A DNA stretch of 64,000 bases. Origin: Campylobacter sp. MG1. Its GTDB lineage: Bacteria; Campylobacterota; Campylobacteria; Campylobacterales; Campylobacteraceae. A program made the position numbers and the translations under genes. Positions 55,520-61,330 of the stretch are shown in pieces. Numbering within the stretch: position 1 is the first letter of the stretch; every line of letters starts with the position of its first letter. The stretch lies in NCBI RefSeq assembly GCF_026616895.1, contig NZ_JANYME010000004.1, forward strand, positions 104,489-168,488. The letters are read 5' to 3'. The notes under the pieces are model-generated. The model made no database searches, was not told where the DNA came from, and was given only the letters and a program-made list of their open reading frames with translations.

Positions 55520-55553
55520 AAAGACACAGCGTGTCTTTGCAGATTGCTATCAT
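55520..55553 (+). promoter_or_regulatory. shared operator/promoter module, copy 1
   Basis: A perfect inverted repeat AAAGACAC-AGC-GTGTCTTT (55520-55538), then the extended -10 TGC-TATCAT (TATCAT at 55548-55553). The repeat would overlap the -35 region. It precedes the first DUF285 gene by 36 bases. Confidence 0.55.
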
Positions 55554-55589
55554 TAAGACAATTTATTTTATTATGAAAGGATTTTTTTT

Positions 55590-56735
55590 ATGAAACAATT
55601 AGCAAATGCTACCAAACAAGACTTAGATATTATTTCTAAAATAGAATTTAAGGATAATAAATATCATCCTATGAGTAAAGAAGAATTACAAGTATTGATT
55701 AAGTATGAAGATATAGCACTAGATACTATAAATACAAGTGCTATTACTGATATGAGTGAATTATTTCAAGATAGTAATAGAAAAGATTTTAGTGGTATAA
55801 ATACTTGGGATACAAGCAATGTGTACGATATGAGTGAAATGTTTAGAGATTGCTTTAATTTCAATCAAGCTTTAAACTTTGATACATCAAATGTAACTGA
55901 TATGAGTGGTATGTTTAGCCGTTGTTCTAATTTCAATCAACCTTTAAACTTTGACACAAAAAATGTAGTAAATATGAGCGATATGTTTTATGATTGTGAA
56001 AATTTCAATCAAGCTTTAAGTTTTGATACAAGAAATGTAACTGATATGGGTGGGATGTTTGGTAGTTGTAAAAAATTCAATCAGCCTTTAAATTTCAATA
56101 CTTCAAGAGTAAGTAATATGAGTTTTATGTTTAATAGTTGCTTTAATTTTAATCAGCCTTTAAACTTTGATACAAGCAATGTAACTCATATGAGTAATAT
56201 GTTTTCTAGGTGTTGGAAATTAAATCAGCCTTTAAACTTTGATACAAGCAATGTAACTCATATGGGTGGTATGTTTTCAAATTGCGAAACTTTCAATCAA
56301 TCACTAAATTTTAATACTAGTAATGTAACCAGTATGACGCTTATGTTTATGGGTTGTAAAAATTTCAATCAACCTTTAGATTTTGATACAAGCAATGTAA
56401 CTAGTATGGATTCTATGTTTAGTGGGTGTAAAAGCTTTAACCAACCTTTAGATTTTGATACAAGTAATGTGCACGATATGGGAGGTATGTTTCATGATTG
56501 TAAAAACTTCAATCAGCCTTTAAATTTTGATACAAGCAATGTAACTGATATGAGTTATATGTTTTCTAATTGTTCTGATTTCAACCAACCTTTAAACTTT
56601 GATACCAAAAATGTAACAAATATGAGCTATATGTTTAATAACTGCTTTGGCTTAACGCATAAACCTAATTTTGATATGAGTAATGTAAAAAAGCAAGAAG
56701 ATATGTTTGAAGGTTGCGATAAACTAGAAAAATAA
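55590..56735 (+). CDS. BspA-like/DUF285 repeat protein 1
   Basis: A 381-residue protein. Residues 1-70 form an N-terminal cap (KYHPMSKEELQVLIKYEDIA, then TSAITDMSELFQ and RKDFSGINTWDTSNV). It is followed by 12 tandem 24-residue repeats of the type DTSNVTDMSxMFxxCxNFNQPLNF, and a divergent cap ending CDKLEK. This is the DUF285/BspA-like leucine-rich-type solenoid, with one Cys per repeat. No signal peptide or membrane anchor is present, unlike most family members described as surface proteins. A T8 tract separates GAAAGGA from the ATG. Ligand unknown; the family is implicated in adhesion and protein binding. Confidence 0.9.
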   Translation: MKQLANATKQDLDIISKIEFKDNKYHPMSKEELQVLIKYEDIALDTINTSAITDMSELFQDSNRKDFSGINTWDTSNVYDMSEMFRDCFNFNQALNFDTSNVTDMSGMFSRCSNFNQPLNFDTKNVVNMSDMFYDCENFNQALSFDTRNVTDMGGMFGSCKKFNQPLNFNTSRVSNMSFMFNSCFNFNQPLNFDTSNVTHMSNMFSRCWKLNQPLNFDTSNVTHMGGMFSNCETFNQSLNFNTSNVTSMTLMFMGCKNFNQPLDFDTSNVTSMDSMFSGCKSFNQPLDFDTSNVHDMGGMFHDCKNFNQPLNFDTSNVTDMSYMFSNCSDFNQPLNFDTKNVTNMSYMFNNCFGLTHKPNFDMSNVKKQEDMFEGCDKLEK

Positions 56736-56740
56736 ACTTA

Positions 56741-56787
56741 AATTTCGTTTGTTTAAGTATTTTCTAGTATTTCAAACAAACGAAATT
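56741..56787 (+). terminator. 14-bp-arm hairpin after repeat gene 1
   Basis: AATTTCGTTTGTTT (56741-56754) and its reverse complement (56774-56787) with a 19-base loop containing TTTTCTAGTA. The stem and loop recur after genes 2 and 3. Confidence 0.6.
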
Positions 56788-56868
56788 CCTATTTTAAATT
56801 CCTTTTTTAATTTTCATTATTTACTTAAATAATTCAAAAAAGCTTTCATAAAACACAAATATTTTTCT

Positions 56869-56902
56869 AAAGACATATCGTGTCTTTGCAGATTGCTATC
56901 AT
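56869..56902 (+). promoter_or_regulatory. shared operator/promoter module, copy 2
   Basis: AAAGACA-TATCG-TGTCTTT inverted repeat (7-bp arms), then extended -10 TGC-TATCAT (TATCAT at 56897-56902), with the same 28-base distance as the other copies. Confidence 0.55.
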
Positions 56903-56938
56903 TAAGACAATTTATTTTATTATGAAAGGATTTTTTTT

Positions 56939-58300
56939 ATGAAACAATTAGCAAATGCTACCAAACAAGACTTAGATATTATTTCTAAAATAGAATTTAA
57001 AGATAATAAATACCATCCTAAGAGTAAAGAAGAATTGCAAGTATTGATTAAGTATGAAGATATATCACTAGATACTATAAATACAAGTGCTATTACTGAT
57101 ATGAGTGTATTGTTTAAGGGTAGTAATAGAAAAGACTTTAGTGGTATAAATACTTGGGATACAAGCAATGTGCACGATATGAGTGAAATGTTTAGAAATT
57201 GTTATAATTTCAATCAAGCTTTAAACTTTGATACATCAAATGTAACTAAGATGGATTCTATGTTTTATGATTGTTTTAATTTCAATCAGCCTTTAAACTT
57301 TGATACATCAAATGTAATTGATATGAGTTTTATGTTTTATAAGTGCAAAAACTTTAATCAAACTTTAAACTTTGATACAAGCAATGTAACTAACATGTGT
57401 TTTATGTTTAATACTTGCATAAATTTCAACCAAGTTTTAAATTTTAATACTTTAAAAGTGATTAGCATGAAATCTATGTTTAAAGATTGTTATAATTTCA
57501 ATCAAGCTTTAAATTTTAATACTAGTAATGTAACTGATATGAGTTATATGTTTGAAGATTGTTTTAATTTTAACCAAGCTTTGAGCTTTGATACAAGCAA
57601 TGTAACTAATATGGATTCTATGTTTAGCAAATGCGAAAACTTCAATCAGCCTTTAAGTTTTAATACTAGTAATGTAACTGATATGAGTGATATGTTTGCT
57701 GAGTGTAAAAATTTTAATCAACATCTAGATTTTAATACAAGCAATGTAGTAAATATGAGTGCTATGTTTTATGGCTGTTATAATTTTAATCAGCCTTTAA
57801 GCTTTGATACAAGTAATGTAACTAATATGGATTCTATGTTTAGATATTGTTTTAATTTTAATCAGCCTTTAAACTTTGATACAGGCAATGTGTGTGATAT
57901 GAGTCGGATGTTTAACAAATGCGAAAACTTCAATCAGCCTTTAAGTTTTAATACTAGTAATGTAACTGATATGAGTTATATGTTTTCTAATTGTTCTGAT
58001 TTCAACCAACCTTTAAACTTTGATACAAGAAATGTAACTGATATGAGTAATATGTTTTATAAGTGCAAAAACTTTAATCAAACTTTAAATTTTAATACTA
58101 GTAATGTAACTGATATGAGTGGGATGTTTGGTGGTTGTGAAAATTTCAATCAACCTTTAAACTTTAATACAAGTAATGTAACAAATATGAATTATATGTT
58201 TAATAACTGCTCTAGTTTAACGCATAAACCTAATTTTGATATGAGTAATGTAAAAGAGCAAGAAAATATGTTTGAAGGTTGCGATAAACTAGGCAAATAA
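56939..58300 (+). CDS. BspA-like/DUF285 repeat protein 2
   Basis: A 453-residue paralogue of protein 1 with a nearly identical N-terminal cap (residues 1-75), 15 24-residue repeats and the same C-terminal cap (CDKLGK). It is exactly 72 residues longer than protein 1, which is three repeats. No signal peptide. A T8 tract again separates GAAAGGA from the ATG. Repeats have DTSNVTNMDSMFxxC and NTSNVTDMSYMF variants, implying shuffling. Function as for protein 1, unknown. Confidence 0.9.
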   Translation: MKQLANATKQDLDIISKIEFKDNKYHPKSKEELQVLIKYEDISLDTINTSAITDMSVLFKGSNRKDFSGINTWDTSNVHDMSEMFRNCYNFNQALNFDTSNVTKMDSMFYDCFNFNQPLNFDTSNVIDMSFMFYKCKNFNQTLNFDTSNVTNMCFMFNTCINFNQVLNFNTLKVISMKSMFKDCYNFNQALNFNTSNVTDMSYMFEDCFNFNQALSFDTSNVTNMDSMFSKCENFNQPLSFNTSNVTDMSDMFAECKNFNQHLDFNTSNVVNMSAMFYGCYNFNQPLSFDTSNVTNMDSMFRYCFNFNQPLNFDTGNVCDMSRMFNKCENFNQPLSFNTSNVTDMSYMFSNCSDFNQPLNFDTRNVTDMSNMFYKCKNFNQTLNFNTSNVTDMSGMFGGCENFNQPLNFNTSNVTNMNYMFNNCSSLTHKPNFDMSNVKEQENMFEGCDKLGK

Positions 58301-58305
58301 TCACT

Positions 58306-58354
58306 AAATTTCGTTTGTTTAAGTATTTTCTAGTATTTCAAACAAACGAAATTT
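58306..58354 (+). terminator. 15-bp-arm hairpin after repeat gene 2
   Basis: AAATTTCGTTTGTTT and its reverse complement (58340-58354), same loop as after genes 1 and 3. Confidence 0.6.
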
Positions 58355-58395
58355 CTAATTCAAATTCTTCTAATTTTTAAAAGAATTTGAATTAG
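58355..58395. repeat. 15-bp-arm palindrome before repeat gene 3
   Basis: CTAATTCAAATTCTT (58355-58369), 11-base loop, reverse complement (58381-58395), directly abutting the previous hairpin. It ends 21 bases before the gene 3 ATG, so it could sequester the leader or act as an operator. The AAAGACA/TATCAT module is absent here. Confidence 0.55.
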
Positions 58396-58416
58396 GAATT
58401 TGATTAAGGATATTTG

Positions 58417-61131
58417 ATGAAAAAATATAAGCCAATTACTAAAAGTGAGTTAAAAAAGCTAATTAATAACGAAAACATAAATTTAAGCGATATAGATACA
58501 AGCTTAATTATTGATATGAGTGAATTATTTAAAGGTAGTGCTAGAAAAGACTTTAGTGGGATAAATGACTGGGATACTTCAAATGTAATTAATATGAGAG
58601 GAATGTTTGAATATTGTATAAATTTAAATGAGGTTTTAGAAATAGATGCTAGCTCTCTTTTAAATACTCATAAAATGTTTTTTGGTTGTATCAATCTAGA
58701 TTTAAGAAAAATCAAATTAGAAAAATTAAATATTTTAAATTTTATACAATGTAGTGCAATGTTAACAGGGTGTAAAAATATAAGTGAGTTTATATTAAAT
58801 CATATTTCTTTTGAATACCACAATGGTAAAATATTTCCTAAAAACAAAGCAGAACTTGAGTTTATATTAAACAATAGTGATATTCCTTTAAATTTGTTTG
58901 ATACTAGTAAATTATATGATACTAATTTGATATTTTGCTCTAGCGATAGGACTGATTTTAGTGGGATAGAGACTTGGCAGGTTTTAAGTAAAAATACTTT
59001 TGTAAATTCTTTAATCAGCGATAAAGAATTAGCCAAATATACAAAAATCATCAAATCTAAAAATAGTAAAAAATCAAGCAAATACAAATATAAACCTAAA
59101 ACCACAGATGAACTTAAGCAACTAGTAGAAAATTTGCAAATAAAACTAAATGAGATAGATACATCTTTGATTACTGATATGAGTTATTTATTTGAATCTT
59201 CTAAAAGAAAGACATTACAAGGTATAGAAGCTTGGGATACATCTAATGTAACAAGTATGAAAAATATGTTTGATAGTTGTAAAATAAGAGATTTTTCAGC
59301 AATAAATAAAATAGATACTAGTAATGTAGTTAATATGTCTTATATGTTTCGTGGTTGTAAGTATTTTAATCAAGCTTTATTTTTTGATACTAGCAGTGTA
59401 ATAGATATGAGTTTGATGTTTTGTGATTGTAAAAACTTCAATCAGCCTTTAGATTTTGATACATCAAATGTAACCGATATGGGTCATATGTTTAGAGACT
59501 GCAAAAATTTTAACCAGTCTTTATATTTTGATACAGGAAATGTAACAAATATGAGTTATATGTTTAATGGTTGTGAAAATTTTAATCAAGCTTTAAACTT
59601 TGATACAAGCAATGTAACCGATATGGGTTATATGTTTAATGATTGTTTTAATTTCAATCAACCTTTAAACTTTGATACAAGCAGTGTAACTAATATGAGC
59701 TGGATGTTTTCTGATTGCGAAAATTTTAATCAAGCTTTAAACTTTGATACAAGTAATGTAACAGATATGAGTTATATGTTTTCTGATTGCGAAAATTTTA
59801 ATCAAGCTTTAAATTTTGATACAAGAAATGTCACTAATATGGATTGTATGTTTTATAAATGCGAGAAATTTGATTTTATTAAAATGATTAAAAATGAAGA
59901 TTTTATGATAAAAATAGCTTATGAGATAAATGTAGCAAAAGAATATGTGCTAAATAATAATTTGATAAAAAAGGTAGCAAACAAATACCAACCAGCTAAT
60001 AAATACGAACTAAAAGTTCTAGTTTATACAGATGGAATTAGTCTAAATGATATTGATACAAGTTTAATCACTGATATGAGTGAGCTTTTTAAACATAGTA
60101 AAAGAACTGATTTTAGCGGAATAAACACTTGGTATACAAGTAATGTAATAGATATGAGTTATATGTTTAATTGTTGTTTTAATTTCAATCAAGCTTTAAG
60201 CTTTGATACAAGCAATGTAACATATATGCAAGGTATGTTTGATGATTGCATATCATTTAATCAACCTTTAAACTTTGATACAAAAAATGTAGTAAATATG
60301 AATTATATGTTTTATAGTTGTAAAAAATTCAATCAAGCTTTAAGCTTTGATACAAGCAAAGTAGTAGATATGAGCTGGATGTTTAATGGCTGCGAAAACT
60401 TCAATCAAGCTTTAAGCTTTGATACAAGCAATGTATCTAATATGCGTCGTATGTTCTATCATTGTTACAATTTCAATCAAGCTTTAAACTTTGATACAAG
60501 AAATGTAACCAATATGAGTTATATGTTTTTGAATTGCGAAAATTTCAATCAGCCTTTAAGCTTTGATACATCAAATGTAACTGATATGAGTGCTATGTTT
60601 AGTTATTGCGAAAATTTCAATCAGCCTTTAAACTTTGATACAAAAAATGTAACTAATATGAGTCAGATGTTTTATAAGTGCAAAAACTTTAATCAAACTT
60701 TAAATTTTAATACTAGTAATGTAACTGATATGAGCTATATGTTTTCTGATTGTTCTAATTTCAATCAACCTTTAAACTTTGATACAAGCAATGTAACAAA
60801 TATGCGCTCTATGTTTAGAGGGTGTAAAAATTTCAATCAAGCTTTAAGCTTTGATACTTCAAAAGTAGTTAATATGAGTTCTATGTTTAGTGATTGCAAA
60901 AATTTTAATCAACCTATAAGTTTTAACACTAGCAAAGTAACTAATATGAGTGAGATGTTTAGAAAATGCAAAAACTTCAATCAACCCTTAAACTTTAATA
61001 CAAGCAATGTAATTAATATGAGTGTTATGTTTTTTAACTGCTCTAGCTTAACGCATAAACCTAATTTTGATATGAGTAATGTAAAAAAGCAAGAAAATAT
61101 GTTTGAAGGTTGCGATAAGCTAGAAAAATAA
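58417..61131 (+). CDS. BspA-like/DUF285 repeat protein 3 (four-module mosaic)
   Basis: A 904-residue protein, read from the ATG at 58417 (AAGGA six bases before); an adjacent TTG at 58414 is less likely. It contains four cap-plus-repeat modules. The first two are degenerate (DASSLLNTHKMFFGC; DTSKLYDTNLIFCSSDRTDF) with few repeats, whereas the third (KYKYKPKTTDELKQLVENLQ) and fourth (NKYQPANKYELKVLVYTDGI) are followed by about 7 and 13 good 24-residue repeats. A helical linker (KMIKNEDFMIKIAYEINVAK) joins modules 3 and 4. No signal peptide or operator module. It may be read through from gene 2. Confidence 0.9.
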   Translation: MKKYKPITKSELKKLINNENINLSDIDTSLIIDMSELFKGSARKDFSGINDWDTSNVINMRGMFEYCINLNEVLEIDASSLLNTHKMFFGCINLDLRKIKLEKLNILNFIQCSAMLTGCKNISEFILNHISFEYHNGKIFPKNKAELEFILNNSDIPLNLFDTSKLYDTNLIFCSSDRTDFSGIETWQVLSKNTFVNSLISDKELAKYTKIIKSKNSKKSSKYKYKPKTTDELKQLVENLQIKLNEIDTSLITDMSYLFESSKRKTLQGIEAWDTSNVTSMKNMFDSCKIRDFSAINKIDTSNVVNMSYMFRGCKYFNQALFFDTSSVIDMSLMFCDCKNFNQPLDFDTSNVTDMGHMFRDCKNFNQSLYFDTGNVTNMSYMFNGCENFNQALNFDTSNVTDMGYMFNDCFNFNQPLNFDTSSVTNMSWMFSDCENFNQALNFDTSNVTDMSYMFSDCENFNQALNFDTRNVTNMDCMFYKCEKFDFIKMIKNEDFMIKIAYEINVAKEYVLNNNLIKKVANKYQPANKYELKVLVYTDGISLNDIDTSLITDMSELFKHSKRTDFSGINTWYTSNVIDMSYMFNCCFNFNQALSFDTSNVTYMQGMFDDCISFNQPLNFDTKNVVNMNYMFYSCKKFNQALSFDTSKVVDMSWMFNGCENFNQALSFDTSNVSNMRRMFYHCYNFNQALNFDTRNVTNMSYMFLNCENFNQPLSFDTSNVTDMSAMFSYCENFNQPLNFDTKNVTNMSQMFYKCKNFNQTLNFNTSNVTDMSYMFSDCSNFNQPLNFDTSNVTNMRSMFRGCKNFNQALSFDTSKVVNMSSMFSDCKNFNQPISFNTSKVTNMSEMFRKCKNFNQPLNFNTSNVINMSVMFFNCSSLTHKPNFDMSNVKKQENMFEGCDKLEK

Positions 61132-61136
61132 ACTTA

Positions 61137-61183
61137 AATTTCGTTTGTTTGAGTATTTTCTAGTATTTCAAACAAACGAAATT
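61137..61183 (+). terminator. 14-bp-arm hairpin after repeat gene 3
   Basis: AATTTCGTTTGTTT (61137-61150) and its reverse complement (61170-61183), with one base different in the loop from the copy after gene 1. Confidence 0.6.
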
Positions 61184-61263
61184 CCTATTTTAAATTCCTT
61201 TTTTAATTTTCATTATTTACTTAAATAATTCAAAAAACTTTCATAAAACACAAATATTTTTCT

Positions 61264-61297
61264 AAAGACATATCGTGTCTTTGCAGATTGCTATCAT
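61264..61297 (+). promoter_or_regulatory. shared operator/promoter module, copy 3
   Basis: Same as copy 2: AAAGACA-TATCG-TGTCTTT, then TGC-TATCAT (TATCAT at 61292-61297), 33 bases before the gene 4 ATG. Confidence 0.55.
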
Positions 61298-61330
61298 TAA
61301 GACAATTTATTTTATTATGAAAGGATTTTT

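Larger units (their letters stand above)
56733..56938 (+). repeat. intergenic direct repeat, copy 1
   Basis: From the gene 1 stop to the gene 2 start: hairpin, spacer, operator module, leader. The block is almost identical to 61129-61330, and identity continues into the coding sequence for about 170 more bases of genes 2 and 4. Confidence 0.85.
61129..61330 (+). repeat. intergenic direct repeat, copy 2
   Basis: Near-identical to 56733-56938, differing by a few bases and by a shorter T tract (T5 instead of T8) before the ATG. Confidence 0.85.

Noticed and set aside
56920..57168. Minus-strand ORF over the start of repeat gene 2 (also at 61315-61560)
   Set aside because: Shadow of the + strand cap sequence. 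It appears twice only because that region is duplicated, and it has no ribosome binding site.
58800..59105. Minus-strand 101-codon ORF inside repeat gene 3
   Set aside because: Antisense to a well-supported coding frame and without start signals.
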